From contig NZ_JAMKMR010000001.1 of assembly GCF_023634645.1 (NCBI RefSeq), positions 372,001 through 436,000 on the forward strand: 64,000 nt of DNA. The letters are read 5' to 3'. This DNA comes from Vibrio sinus (GTDB lineage Bacteria; Pseudomonadota; Gammaproteobacteria; Enterobacterales; Vibrionaceae). Positions 44,561-53,754 of the stretch are shown here, one piece after another; position 1 is the stretch's first letter, and each line of letters starts with the position of its first letter. The translations under genes and the position numbers were made by a program. A model generated the notes under the pieces. That model was not told the DNA's origin. It did not search any database and saw only the letters and a program-made list of their open reading frames with translations.

Positions 44561-44827
44561 ATGATGAAAAAGCTGTTATTTGTAATTCTTGCCACCCTCG
44601 CACTCAGCGCATGCACGGACTCTGTAGGCTCAGTAAATTGGTGTAATCAATTGAAAGAAAAACCAAAGTCAGAGTGGACCACAGACAATGCGGTGAACTT
44701 CGCCAAATACTGCGTTTTCCAAAATGAGGTGGGCAGCAAATCTTGGTGTAAAGACATGAGTAATAAACCAAAAGGTGATTGGACTGGCAACGAAGCGGTA
44801 GACTACGCCAAATATTGTGTTTTTTAG
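44561..44827 (+). CDS. DUF3012 lipoprotein with duplicated repeat
   Basis: An 88-aa lipoprotein (signal MMKKLLFVILATLALSAC). The mature part has two tandem copies of a 30-residue DUF3012 unit: VNWCNQLKEKPKSEWTTDNA and KSWCKDMSNKPKGDWTGNEA, each followed by an AKYCVF ending, so each unit carries two Cys. The start is the first of two adjacent ATGs. The function is unknown. Confidence 0.75.
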   Translation: MMKKLLFVILATLALSACTDSVGSVNWCNQLKEKPKSEWTTDNAVNFAKYCVFQNEVGSKSWCKDMSNKPKGDWTGNEAVDYAKYCVF

Positions 44828-44844
44828 CTCGCCTATACAGAAAT

Positions 44845-44872
44845 AAACCAGCATCCAGAATGATGCTGGTTT
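44845..44872. terminator. Bidirectional terminator between DUF3012 and ribB
   Basis: AAACCAGCATC pairs with GATGCTGGTTT around CAGAAT. On the minus strand the tail is TTTATTTC. Confidence 0.8.
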
Positions 44873-44879
44873 GCCCATT

Positions 44880-45536
44880 CTATGCCGACTTCTGGTCAAT
44901 TTGGCTACGATAAAATACGATATCTTCTATAGTGAGTACCGGCATATTATGCTGTTGAGCAAAGGTAACGATTTCGGGCGTTTTCGCCATTGTGCCATCT
45001 GGATTGGTCAGCTCGCAAAGCAGACCCGCAGGATTTAACCCAGCTAACTGCATTAAATCGACTGTCCCTTCTGTGTGCCCTCGGCGGCTGAATACACCAC
45101 CAGAGCGAGCGCGAAGTGGAAATACATGTCCTGGTCTCGCCAAGTCCGAAGGCAAGGCATTTGGGGCAATGGCTGTTTTAACCGTTGTAACTCTGTCTTG
45201 TGCAGATACGCCAGTTGTCACACCATGTTTCGCTTCAATAGTCACGGTGAATGCGGTTTGATTTGCACTATTATTGTCTTCAACCATAGGTGGCAACTCT
45301 AATTGATTGGCGCGCTCTTCGGTCAAACACAGGCAAATGATGCCACTGCATTCACGAATCATTAATGCCATTTGTTCAGGCGTGATGTGCTCCGCCGAAT
45401 AGATTAAATCGCCTTCGTTTTCTCTATCTTCATCATCAAGCAGCATAACGCCTTGACCATTTTGTAAAGCGAGGATAGCGTTCTCTACGCGAGAAATTGG
45501 TGAGCCATATTGGGCAAGTAAAGATGTCTGATTCAT
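44880..45536 (-). CDS. ribB: 3,4-dihydroxy-2-butanone-4-phosphate synthase
   Basis: A 218-aa RibB of normal length. The acidic loop [33 protein letters not shown] and the [12 protein letters not shown] strand are diagnostic. It converts ribulose-5-phosphate to DHBP and formate for riboflavin synthesis. The start at 45536 has AAGGAGTAACC upstream. An FMN riboswitch lies about 100 nt before it, so expression should fall when FMN is plentiful. As a lone ribB outside the main rib cluster it is typical of vibrios. Confidence 0.95.
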   Translation of the reverse strand: MNQTSLLAQYGSPISRVENAILALQNGQGVMLLDDEDRENEGDLIYSAEHITPEQMALMIRECSGIICLCLTEERANQLELPPMVEDNNSANQTAFTVTIEAKHGVTTGVSAQDRVTTVKTAIAPNALPSDLARPGHVFPLRARSGGVFSRRGHTEGTVDLMQLAGLNPAGLLCELTNPDGTMAKTPEIVTFAQQHNMPVLTIEDIVFYRSQIDQKSA

Positions 45537-45634
45537 GGTTACTCCTTCAGTTACTACCAGAATCAGGGCTATTTGAGGGACAAAACACAAACCACCAGAT
45601 CATCGTCAAAGTTATGATCTAGTGTGCGTTAATT

Positions 45635-45766
45635 CTCTCCCATCCGGACTATCACCGTCGGCTCTGGCTTCTCACCAGATCTGCTGACCTCACAATACGT
45701 GAGCGCTCGCGGGCTTACCTCATTTGAGACATACCGCCGGTGGGGAATTTCACCCCGCCCTGAGAA
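45635..45766 (-). promoter_or_regulatory. FMN riboswitch (RFN element) upstream of ribB
   Basis: Read on the minus strand the block opens TTCTCAGGGCGGGGTGAAAT, then CCCACCGGCGGT, AGCCCGCGAGCG, TCAGCAGATCTGGTGAGA and ends GGTGATAGTCCGGATGGGAG. These are the conserved segments of the RFN aptamer. It lies between the promoter and ribB and most likely hides the ribosome-binding site or stops transcription when FMN binds. Confidence 0.95.
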
Positions 45767-46058
45767 TTATTTATTGTCCGTGTTAGCAGACGGAGTAAGG
45801 TTATTACAATTAGACTTCGGATGGAACCTAAACTGCGCTTTTATACCCAACAGATACCCAAGTTACTTCGAGATGCAGGATTTAGAGAGAGTATATAAGG
45901 TAATTTAATCAAATAACCCCTACATAAGGAGAAACTAGTCACATTTCTTTATGAATCAGATGGATAAGTGAAATAAAATTACAGTAAGGATATATTATGA
46001 TTCTCTCAACGTAATTTAACAAAGCGATCTCTATAGCTTCGTGAGCACAGCATAACCT
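45767..46058. other. Gap between ribB riboswitch and debranching enzyme
   Basis: No gene. It contains the leftward ribB promoter, the dispersed repeat at 45854-45885, and the rightward leader of the debranching enzyme gene. Together with the riboswitch and the ribB leader it forms a 522-bp gap. Confidence 0.4.
45854..45885 (+). repeat. Dispersed Vibrio-type intergenic repeat, copy 2
   Basis: ATACCCAAGTTACTTCGAG followed by ATGCAGGATTTAG. It is the best-preserved copy in the window; compare 12693-12724. Confidence 0.6.
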
Positions 46059-48029
46059 ATGACTATGACTAAAGTACGTTCTCGCCCCTATCCACTCGGA
46101 GCGACGTTAGATTCTAACGGTTGTAATTTTTCTATTTATGCCCCCAAAGATAATGTCAAGTTGGTTCTGTTTGAAGGCAGCGGACATCACTATCATGTGC
46201 ATACGCTTAATAACGTCGACAACGGCATCCGCCATACGTATATTGACGAAATACACGCTGAGCAAAGGTACGGATACCTAATTGAACTTGAGGGCATTCC
46301 TCATCTAATTTCCGATCCTTACGCAAAAGCACTCGATCAACCACTACATTATCAGCCACCTTTTTCTTCTTTGAAAAGCTTCCAGTTGGCCAAATCTGTC
46401 GTAATTGATGACGATTTCGATTGGCAACACACTGTAAAACCCGCCATTCCAAGAACCCAATTGGTTCTATTTGAAACGCATGTAAAAGGGGTAACTCAGC
46501 TCAATCCATTGGTTGAAGCGGAACATAGGGGAAAATATTTGGGACTAGTGAGCCCGGCGATGCTGGACTTTTACAAACAGCAGAACATTAATGCACTCCA
46601 GCTTCTTCCTATTGCCGCCTGCATGCATGAACCGCACTTGCTCGAAATGGACATGGTCAATTATTGGGGATACAACCCTTTCTTGTTTATGGTTCCGGAT
46701 CCACGATACGCCCTATCCAACGCGCCTTTTGAACTAAAAACGGCCATACGAGAGCTGCACAAACATGGTATCGAAGTTATATTAGACGTTGTGTATAACC
46801 ACACCGCTGAAGGAGGAGAAACTGGGCCTATTTTCAATTTGAAAGCACTTGATGAGCACTACTACCTTTTGCATGAAGAACAACACGTCAATTACACCGG
46901 CTGCGGAAACACGCTCGATCTGACTCACCAACCAAGCCTAAACCTGGTTATGGATACGCTCAGATATTGGGTGACGGAGTATCAAGTCGATGGATTTAGA
47001 TTTGACTTAGCTGCTACGCTAGGCAGAAATGGCGATGACTTTAACTCCGAGTCAGCCTTTTTTAAAGCCGTTGCTCAAGACCCGATTCTGCGTGACGTAA
47101 AACTCATCGCTGAACCTTGGGATATTGGGCCAAATGGTTATCAAGTTGGCCACTTCCCCACGGGTTGGAACGAGTGCAATGACCGATTAAGGGATATAAC
47201 TCGTAGCTTCTGGCGAGGTGATTTCGGCTTTTTGAATGAGTATGCCACAAGAGTAATGGGCTCAAGAGATTTGTATAGTGCATCTGACTGGCCATACAAC
47301 CTGACAGTCAACTACATCACTTATCACGATGGGTTTACCATGCAAGATCTTGTCTCCTATAAGCATAAGCACAATGAAGCGAACGGTGAAGAAAACAGAG
47401 ATGGGCATGGCGATAACCGTTCGGACAACTATGGCACTGAAGGAGAAACCAAAAGCCCTCGCATCATTGCTATTCGTGAGAAGCAGAAACGTAACATGAT
47501 GGCGAGCTTACTCTTTTCGTTTGGAATCCCTCACATTCTCATGGCAGATGTACTATCGCACTCTCAACAAGGCAATAACAACGCCTATTGCCAGGACAAT
47601 GAGATCAGCTGGCTTGATTGGACAGACGATACGTCGAAACGCCAGTTTCAGCAGTGGTTAGCGGGTATGGTTCAAGCAAGGCAACAATATATGGCTCCGA
47701 TCATCGAAGGCTTTTGTGGAGAGAAACGAAATCACAATCGCGTGCTTTGGAAACGATGTAACGGCGAGATAATGGATTATGAAGATTGGAATCAACTGAA
47801 CTCCCTCGCACTGCATATAAGTATCGGTCAAGATGGTGCCGGAGAGGAGCTTTTTTACTGTATTAACCAAACAAGCTCCCCGACTCGTTTCGTATTGCCT
47901 TGTGATAATGAACAACGTTGGACCATGGTCTGCAATACCGCCTGCTATGACCTCAACATCGAAACAAACAAACAAATTGTATTGTTGGCCTCTACTTCCA
48001 TGGCTATTTTTTATTTCAACCCCGATTAG
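46059..48029 (+). CDS. glgX: Glycogen debranching enzyme / isoamylase (GlgX-like)
   Basis: A 656-aa GH13 enzyme. Residues 8-95 form a CBM48 beta-sandwich (SRPYPLGATLDSNGCNFSIY). The catalytic barrel contains ILDVVYNHTAEGG, DGFRFDLAATLGR (nucleophile Asp), LIAEPWDIG (acid/base Glu) and ITYHDGFTMQDLVSY. This is the isoamylase/GlgX type cutting alpha-1,6 branches of glycogen or limit dextrins. Two ATGs (46059, 46065) are possible. It stands alone, without glgBCA nearby. Confidence 0.85.
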   Translation: MTMTKVRSRPYPLGATLDSNGCNFSIYAPKDNVKLVLFEGSGHHYHVHTLNNVDNGIRHTYIDEIHAEQRYGYLIELEGIPHLISDPYAKALDQPLHYQPPFSSLKSFQLAKSVVIDDDFDWQHTVKPAIPRTQLVLFETHVKGVTQLNPLVEAEHRGKYLGLVSPAMLDFYKQQNINALQLLPIAACMHEPHLLEMDMVNYWGYNPFLFMVPDPRYALSNAPFELKTAIRELHKHGIEVILDVVYNHTAEGGETGPIFNLKALDEHYYLLHEEQHVNYTGCGNTLDLTHQPSLNLVMDTLRYWVTEYQVDGFRFDLAATLGRNGDDFNSESAFFKAVAQDPILRDVKLIAEPWDIGPNGYQVGHFPTGWNECNDRLRDITRSFWRGDFGFLNEYATRVMGSRDLYSASDWPYNLTVNYITYHDGFTMQDLVSYKHKHNEANGEENRDGHGDNRSDNYGTEGETKSPRIIAIREKQKRNMMASLLFSFGIPHILMADVLSHSQQGNNNAYCQDNEISWLDWTDDTSKRQFQQWLAGMVQARQQYMAPIIEGFCGEKRNHNRVLWKRCNGEIMDYEDWNQLNSLALHISIGQDGAGEELFYCINQTSSPTRFVLPCDNEQRWTMVCNTACYDLNIETNKQIVLLASTSMAIFYFNPD

Positions 48030-48294
48030 GGGAAATACCTAAACAACAATGGGTGGCTAGGTCAGTCACCCAATCATTCCTTTCAATCCGTTTTCATATT
48101 AAAGAGATCTCGCTCTAACAAATTGTTTACAAAGACAAAGATATTCAACGCACCCATTATATGTCTATTGTTGATTATGCTATGTTCTTGCCCCGAACGT
48201 CAGTACTCGATTTCAATTCCCACTATTAAATCATCTGATTGATTCATTGACCTAAAAATACTAATAAATACACCCCATAAGTTTAGGAGTTTAT

Positions 48295-49602
48295 ATGATC
48301 AGCTTGCTTGGTCTCATTGGTGCACTTGCACTGCTCATCTACCTCACCATCCGAGGGATGAACCTTCTCATCGCTGCACCACTTACGGCGATGATCATTG
48401 CGCTTACAGGAGGGCTATCCCTCATGCCAAGTGGCACGCAGAATCACGATTTCATACACAGTTATATGAGCGGTTTTACCAGCTTTATTTCCTCTTGGTT
48501 TTTCATGTTCTTGCTTGGAGCACTATTTGGCAAATTAATGGAAGACAGTGGCTGCGCTGACAGCTTAGCTCGGTGGATTGTAAGCAAATTGGGTATACAC
48601 AATGCCGCTCTGGCCGTTGTTGCGGTCTGTGCCGTGTTAACTTACGGCGGGGTAAGCGTGTTCGTGGTCGCCTTCTCTGCTTACTCAATTGCCCTAAGCC
48701 TATTTAAACAGGCTAATTTACCAAGAAGATTTATCCCCGCAGTCATGGCTTTTGGCTCGGTGACGTTTACCATGACTTCCGCAGGCTCGCCAGAAATCCA
48801 AAATTGGATTCCGATTAAGTACTTGGGCACTTCTCCGTACGCTGGTTGGCAAGTGAGCCTGATCGTTGCGGTATTTATGGCCTTATTTGGTTACCTTTGG
48901 ATGCAAAGAATGCTGCGTAAAGCCGTGGCCAATGGCGAGCACTTTCAAGCTCGTGAAGGTGATCCCGTCATTGAAGACAAAGCCTTGCCTAACCCAATGA
49001 TTGCTGCGTTACCCATTTTTGCTGTGCTGGTAGTCACTTACCTAGGACACAATGCCTTTGCCCAATACGCACTAATCTTAGCTCTATTATCTGGCTGTCT
49101 CACCGCCTGGTTGTTAAACACTCGATACATTTCGAATATAAGTATGACAGTAGGTAGTGGTACCACTGGTTCTTTGTTAGCAATCGGCAATACAGCGGCT
49201 GTGGTTGGATTTGGTTCGGTGGCGAAAATGTCTCCTGCATTCGCCGGAGCGGTTAACTATTTGACGGCGATGCCAGGAAATGAGTTAGTAGGCGCAGCCG
49301 TTGCGGTATCAGCGATAGCGGCAATGACAGGGTCAGCATCCGGTGGTCAATCCATTGCGTTACCTTTACTAGCACCACATTACCTTGATTCTGGTGTCAA
49401 CCCTGATGCGCTACATAGAGTGATAGCCATTTCATCAGGTGCTTTGGATTCATTGCCTCAAAACGGCTATGTGGTCACCACCATTCGCTCTATTTGCGGG
49501 GAAACACACCAAGATGCCTATGGGCCGGTAGCAGCACTTACCGTTATCATTCCACTTATAGGTACCGCGATTGCCGTGGCTCTATTTCAGTGGTTCGGTT
49601 AA
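48295..49602 (+). CDS. GntP-family permease
   Basis: A 435-aa transporter with about 12 membrane helices of the GntP/gluconate or CitMHS-like type. Segments such as GKLMEDSGCADSLARWIVSKLG, YGGVSVFVVAFSAYSIALSL, SATGSASGGQS-like MTGSASGGQSIALPLL and GALDSLPQNGYVVTTI fit the family. It probably imports an organic acid with protons. The ribosome-binding site is TTAGGAG. There is no catabolic neighbour to tell the substrate. Confidence 0.82.
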   Translation: MISLLGLIGALALLIYLTIRGMNLLIAAPLTAMIIALTGGLSLMPSGTQNHDFIHSYMSGFTSFISSWFFMFLLGALFGKLMEDSGCADSLARWIVSKLGIHNAALAVVAVCAVLTYGGVSVFVVAFSAYSIALSLFKQANLPRRFIPAVMAFGSVTFTMTSAGSPEIQNWIPIKYLGTSPYAGWQVSLIVAVFMALFGYLWMQRMLRKAVANGEHFQAREGDPVIEDKALPNPMIAALPIFAVLVVTYLGHNAFAQYALILALLSGCLTAWLLNTRYISNISMTVGSGTTGSLLAIGNTAAVVGFGSVAKMSPAFAGAVNYLTAMPGNELVGAAVAVSAIAAMTGSASGGQSIALPLLAPHYLDSGVNPDALHRVIAISSGALDSLPQNGYVVTTIRSICGETHQDAYGPVAALTVIIPLIGTAIAVALFQWFG

Positions 49603-49632
49603 GCGTAAAGCGTGACTATTGTAAAAACGTCT

Positions 49633-49657
49633 GCGATACCTGAAATTCAGGTATCGC
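49633..49657. terminator. 25-nt palindrome between GntP and YccF genes
   Basis: GCGATACCTGAA and its exact complement flank a single A. On the minus strand the tail, after AGACG, is TTTTT, so it may end the yccF transcript. It begins 30 nt after the GntP stop. Confidence 0.55.
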
Positions 49658-49670
49658 TGTTACGACTTAC

Positions 49671-50096
49671 TTATCTAGAATACTTTGCCCAAGAAAGCTC
49701 ACGCTTCGAGACTACGGTCTTGCCTATTGGTGCCAAAGAAATGACCGCTAGCTTCAGGTGCTGTAGGGAAAACGGAATCCCTATAATTGTCACAAAGCAC
49801 GCGACGGCGGACACCAAATGACCAAGGGAGAGCCAAATTCCAGCAACAAAAAACCAGATAACATTACCAATGAAGCCTAAAGGGCCCGTTCCAATATCTT
49901 GTTCACGAAAAATCTCGTTTCTTGAAACGGCTTCATAGCCAAACGGGAAGAAAGAAAATCGGCCTAATACAAAGCACGCTTTTCCCCAGGGAATACCAAT
50001 AATACTGATGAATGCAATAAGGCCAAACATCCACCACAATAAGCCCATGATCACCCCGCCTAATAAAAACCAAATTATATTGCCTATTGTTCTCAT
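49671..50096 (-). CDS. yccF: YccF-family membrane protein
   Basis: A 141-aa membrane protein with two repeated YccF units, each of the form GNIIWFLLGG...L...FISIIGIPWGKACF and GNVIWFFVAG...FVTIIGIPFSLQHL. It has about four membrane helices and the conserved IIGIPxG/S motif in both halves. The function of the family is not established. It stands alone. Confidence 0.88.
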   Translation of the reverse strand: MRTIGNIIWFLLGGVIMGLLWWMFGLIAFISIIGIPWGKACFVLGRFSFFPFGYEAVSRNEIFREQDIGTGPLGFIGNVIWFFVAGIWLSLGHLVSAVACFVTIIGIPFSLQHLKLAVISLAPIGKTVVSKRELSWAKYSR

Positions 50097-50279
50097 ACGT
50101 CCTACCTAAATGCTCATTTGCGTTCTTTACCGGAGTGACCTCATATCCACAACTCACAGTAATTTCACTTGACTATATCTTGCTGGACATTACAACTGAA
50201 TTGGTGAAATTTCTGTCATGATTTCGCACAAATTTAATTCACCAAGGTTATGAATATAACAAAATACATCTAGGCTTGG

Positions 50280-51008
50280 CTAACCCATAATACCCTGCCA
50301 GATCGCAGTTAAGCCACTTACCAAACACAACACAAGTGCACCATAACGAATTTTGTCTTTGGGTAATGAGTGAGTCGTTTTACGCGCGATAAAATAGCCT
50401 AGCCAGGCTGGGGGCAACAACGGAATGGTTATCCATAGATGATGCAATGTGAGGTAACCAAATGGAATTTGAACAATCAAAGACATAATCGAACTGAAGA
50501 CAAAAAAAGCGGCCAAATTTCCTCTTAACTGATTGGCTTCTTGGTGCTGGAGTAATAAAGCCATTGGCGGCCCCCCTATCCCAGAGCTGGTACCAAAAAA
50601 GCCCGAGAAAAAGCCAGCAATGCCCATTCGAGTGGGCGTCGGATCGATTCGAAAGGGAAGCAAGCTCACCACAACGGAAAACAGTACCAGTAGACCAAGC
50701 CACAACGATAGCATTTGGCTAGACACCATCACTAAAAGAAACCCGCCCGCAATTGAGCCAGGAACCCTGCCATATAAGGCCAGTTTTAACCCACCTACTG
50801 ACACATCTGAGCGATATTTGATCGCATTGAGTAACGCGACAAACAAGGCAACAATGACGATTGGAGCAGGCACATAACTGGGTGAAATCACAAATAACAA
50901 GGGTGCTGAAACAATGGCCAATCCAAAACCAATTGCGGTTTGAACAAACGATCCAATAAAGATCAGCAACATTGCAATAAGAGCAGGAGCAGTAAACCAC
51001 TCGGACAC
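50280..51008 (-). CDS. TSUP-family membrane exporter, second copy
   Basis: A 242-aa protein with seven or eight membrane helices and the TSUP hallmark repeats (LLIFIGSFVQTAIGFGLAIV; AGFFSGFFGTSSGIGGPPMA). The GIGGPPMALLL half is typical of the TauE/SafE branch. It may export sulfite, sulfoacetate or another anion; the substrate is unknown. It is a distinct subgroup from the TSUP gene at 27021. Confidence 0.85.
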   Translation of the reverse strand: MSEWFTAPALIAMLLIFIGSFVQTAIGFGLAIVSAPLLFVISPSYVPAPIVIVALFVALLNAIKYRSDVSVGGLKLALYGRVPGSIAGGFLLVMVSSQMLSLWLGLLVLFSVVVSLLPFRIDPTPTRMGIAGFFSGFFGTSSGIGGPPMALLLQHQEANQLRGNLAAFFVFSSIMSLIVQIPFGYLTLHHLWITIPLLPPAWLGYFIARKTTHSLPKDKIRYGALVLCLVSGLTAIWQGIMG

Positions 51009-51281
51009 TACGTACCTCCGGTAAATACATTCAACCTGTGCAAACTAGGTCTCGATACTTGAAGCGTGAAGAATAGCATTAATTAAACGAAAAGAATTAA
51101 ATTTACATGGCTTTAACACAGGAGTATCGCCTCCCAAGATTTTGTAAAGCTCATGTAAAATGATCAATTAATCGATTGTCTAATTATTGTAACTCCAATC
51201 TATTTCTATATACTTCACGCCCTAAAATATAAGCGAATGAAATCTATTCGCAATTTAATCACTTTATATAGAAAAAGCATC

Positions 51282-51938
51282 ATGAAAAAACTTAAGCTCG
51301 GATTTTTACTGTCTACTTTATTAGCTTCTGCAGCATCCTATGCCGCTCCTGGAGCGTATGTAGGGGTTAACTTAGGGTCAGGTCGAATGGATACCCCCGA
51401 TGTTGATTTGGCTTCTTTGGCTACTGGTGGTGCTACAAGTGCTTCCGATGAGCTAGGCGGGGGAGCCGGAAGTATTGACTTGGGCTATCTATGGGGCCAA
51501 GAAAAACTTAACTACGGTATTGAACTAGGTGCCTCAAAATATGCCGATAATAAATATACTGTAAACTATGTCGGAGAAACTCTAAATAGGACTTACAAGG
51601 GCTATAACGTAGACCTTATGGGTGTCATCAAGTATAACTTCGAATCACGCTACAATGTGTTTGCCAAAGGCGGTGCTGCATACACAAGCCAAGAGTTTGA
51701 CGTAGACAAAGCTGGTGTCCTAAACAATCACTCTTCGGATAAAAACCATAAAATTCTACCAAAAATCGAGCTCGGTGTAGGCTATGACTACCAAAACGGT
51801 TTTGGCGTAAATGTCGCTTACAGCCATATATTTGGAGACAGTCCAGCAGCGTTTACCGATTCAAACGCTACTGCAGATGACCTTAACAAAGTCGCCTCTG
51901 TAGATATGTTCACTATAGGTGTGACATACCGCTTTTAA
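51282..51938 (+). CDS. Outer-membrane beta-barrel protein
   Basis: A 218-aa protein with a clear signal peptide (MKKLKLGFLLSTLLASAASY, cleavage near SYA-AP). The mature chain has alternating amphipathic strands (AYVGVNLGSGRMD, SIDLGYLWGQEKLNYGIELG, YNVDLMGVIKYNF, VFAKGGAAYTSQ) and ends ...FTIGVTYRF with the terminal Phe used for outer-membrane insertion. It resembles the eight-stranded OmpA-like or OmpW-like barrels. The ATG at 51282 begins the signal peptide; an ATG 15 codons earlier is less likely. The role is unknown. Confidence 0.82.
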   Translation: MKKLKLGFLLSTLLASAASYAAPGAYVGVNLGSGRMDTPDVDLASLATGGATSASDELGGGAGSIDLGYLWGQEKLNYGIELGASKYADNKYTVNYVGETLNRTYKGYNVDLMGVIKYNFESRYNVFAKGGAAYTSQEFDVDKAGVLNNHSSDKNHKILPKIELGVGYDYQNGFGVNVAYSHIFGDSPAAFTDSNATADDLNKVASVDMFTIGVTYRF

Positions 51939-51951
51939 GCCTAACCTAACG

Positions 51952-51977
51952 AGAGCCCCTTCCCAACTAGGGGTTCT
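51952..51977 (+). terminator. Terminator of outer-membrane barrel gene
   Basis: AGAGCCCCT pairs with AGGGGTTCT (one G-T pair), 8-nt loop, 13 nt after the stop. The T-run is poor. Confidence 0.6.
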
Positions 51978-52003
51978 ATAAATTTGCTAGTTTGCCTTAA
52001 AAC

Positions 52004-52663
52004 TCAACTCTCACCCGTATCCAGCACCGCATCACTTTTAATAAAACCATGGGTCATTAGCTTGATATTGTGGGTCATTAAGTTTTTAAAGAATTCTTCT
52101 GAGTCTTCAATACCTTTGCATAGGTCAAAGACACCAGCGGGAAGGAGAAATGGAAACATGACCAAGCTTATCCAGGACAAGCGGCACATTCTAGGATCCA
52201 TATCCTCACGAATGACTTCATTTTCGATAAGTTTGCTAAATACCACTTCGTATAGGGGTTTGGAGAACTCATCCATCAGGCGCTCTACTAGCTTCCTTTT
52301 AGCATCAGATGGCGGCATGTTCATGGCCTGAGTCAATAGTTTGGGGATCATGGGTGCTTTTAAGAATTCATCAGCAATTTTGCTGATCAACTCAATCAGT
52401 GAATCACCCGTGGGGTTTTGTACCAAACCTTGCAATTTCTGATAGATAGGGCCCGTCGTTTTTAGAAACATCGCTTCAAACAAGCCTTCCTTACTGCCAA
52501 AGTAATAGCTGATCATAGAGCTATTCACTTCTGCTTTATTGGCAATCATGCGAATAGATACTTTCTCATATGGCATACTTGCAAATAAATCTCGTGCACA
52601 AACAAGCAGTTTTTCACTGACATTGTCATCCACGTTGGGCCTACCTACTTTTCTCATCGTCAA
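52004..52663 (-). CDS. TetR-family regulator
   Basis: A 219-aa TetR regulator. The HTH lies within residues 15-65 (ARDLFASMPYEKVSIRMIAN, NSSMISYYFGSKEGLFEAMF), and the rest is the helical ligand domain. No target gene is adjacent on the same strand. A perfect 18-bp palindrome 57 bp upstream of the start codon is a candidate operator for autorepression. The ligand is unknown. Confidence 0.85.
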   Translation of the reverse strand: MTMRKVGRPNVDDNVSEKLLVCARDLFASMPYEKVSIRMIANKAEVNSSMISYYFGSKEGLFEAMFLKTTGPIYQKLQGLVQNPTGDSLIELISKIADEFLKAPMIPKLLTQAMNMPPSDAKRKLVERLMDEFSKPLYEVVFSKLIENEVIREDMDPRMCRLSWISLVMFPFLLPAGVFDLCKGIEDSEEFFKNLMTHNIKLMTHGFIKSDAVLDTGES

Positions 52664-52719
52664 TTCTGTGTAAATTAAATGCTAATTCCTACATTATATA
52701 CACAAGTTGCTTTGAGATG

Positions 52720-52737
52720 CTCAGGTATATACCTGAG
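52720..52737. promoter_or_regulatory. 18-bp palindrome upstream of tetR, candidate operator
   Basis: CTCAGGTATATACCTGAG is a perfect dyad 57-74 bp upstream of the TetR start codon, where a promoter is expected. The left neighbour (52698-52720) is a degenerate copy of the dispersed ACAAGTT.CTT.GAGATGC repeat, so the dyad may belong to that repeat instead. Confidence 0.5.
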
Positions 52738-52775
52738 TAAGCGCGATAAATACGAATAATTACGTTTCCAAAAAC

Positions 52776-52794
52776 ATGGGCGCTCCCTGCCCAT
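52776..52794 (-). terminator. Terminator of the manA/ROK operon
   Basis: ATGGGC pairs with GCCCAT; read on the minus strand it is followed by GTTTTTGG. It lies 27 nt past the stop of the ROK kinase gene. Confidence 0.65.
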
Positions 52795-52820
52795 TTGTTA
52801 CTTATGCCATAAAATTAGCA

Positions 52821-53714
52821 CTAACTGCACAACCAAGCCGCACCGCGAATACCGCTGCTGTCCCCATATTTTGCTTTGCGGACATTAAGGCGTACTGAAT
52901 CTGAAAAAACATATTTTTCCATAGCTTGCGGCAAATCTTGATAGAGCTCATCCACATTTGAAAGCCCACCGCCAAGCACAATCACATCAGGATCAAGAAT
53001 ATTTACGATAGACGCAAGACAACGTGCCATCTGATCCACTAACAATGAATAGGCTTGCTTGGCTTTCGCGTTCCCTTCACGGTATTGCTGCATAATCTCA
53101 ACAGTGGGAACTGGTTGTGAATAAACCTGTTCACCCGTAACACCAAAACCAGTGCCAGAGATAAACGTCTCTATACAGTTTTTGCGGCCACAATAACAGT
53201 CTCGCTCAGGGCCATCGATATCAGGCTGATAACTTGGCAATGGATTATGTCCCCATTCGCCGCACAGCGCATTTGGGCCAACAATCACTTGTTTATCAAA
53301 TACGAAACCACCGCCACACCCGGTTCCAATAATCACACCAAATACCAGCTGACCCTCTTTACCTGCGCCATCAACAGCTTCAGATAGTGCAAAACAGTTT
53401 GCGTCATTAGCAATTTGGACTTGCCTATCAAGTTTTACTTCCAAATCATGTTTTAGGTCATTGCCGTTAAGAAATGTACTATTGGCATTCTTAACCAACC
53501 CAGTAGCCGGGCTAATAGCACCAGGCAAACCCATACCAATTTTATCGATACGGCCAAACTCCTCTTCACACTCGGCTACGAGGGAAGCAATTTGCTCGAT
53601 AAAACCTCGGTAGTTTCTCTGTGTCGGTTGTCGCTTCTTTTTTAACTCATGACCTTCATCATCGAGGACACACACTTCTATCTTGGTGCCACCAATATCA
53701 AACCCTATCAACAT
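52821..53714 (-). CDS. ROK-family sugar kinase (fructokinase/Mak-like)
   Basis: A 297-aa ROK kinase: phosphate loop FDIGGTKIEVCVLD, catalytic Asp in NDANCFALSEA, GTGCGGG and the ROK zinc site (GHNPLP followed by CYCGRKNCIETF). This type phosphorylates fructose or mannose at C6. It is the last gene of the PTS-manA cluster, 40 nt downstream of manA, so it probably rescues free hexose formed inside the cell. A NagK-like preference for N-acetylglucosamine cannot be ruled out. Confidence 0.85.
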   Translation of the reverse strand: MLIGFDIGGTKIEVCVLDDEGHELKKKRQPTQRNYRGFIEQIASLVAECEEEFGRIDKIGMGLPGAISPATGLVKNANSTFLNGNDLKHDLEVKLDRQVQIANDANCFALSEAVDGAGKEGQLVFGVIIGTGCGGGFVFDKQVIVGPNALCGEWGHNPLPSYQPDIDGPERDCYCGRKNCIETFISGTGFGVTGEQVYSQPVPTVEIMQQYREGNAKAKQAYSLLVDQMARCLASIVNILDPDVIVLGGGLSNVDELYQDLPQAMEKYVFSDSVRLNVRKAKYGDSSGIRGAAWLCS

Positions 53715-53754
53715 TCAACCCCCCTATAATCATATATATTTTAATTCTTTTGCC

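Noticed and set aside
45699..45908. 69-codon open frame over the FMN riboswitch
   Set aside because: It runs antisense through the conserved aptamer and the dispersed repeat; it is a by-product of those sequences.
49612..49821. 69-codon open frame after the GntP gene
   Set aside because: It lies antisense to the end of yccF and contains the 25-nt palindrome; no ribosome-binding site is visible.
52004..52331. Forward-strand open frames across the TetR gene, and similar frames over pst, PTS and other genes
   Set aside because: They are complementary-strand shadows of well-supported genes.
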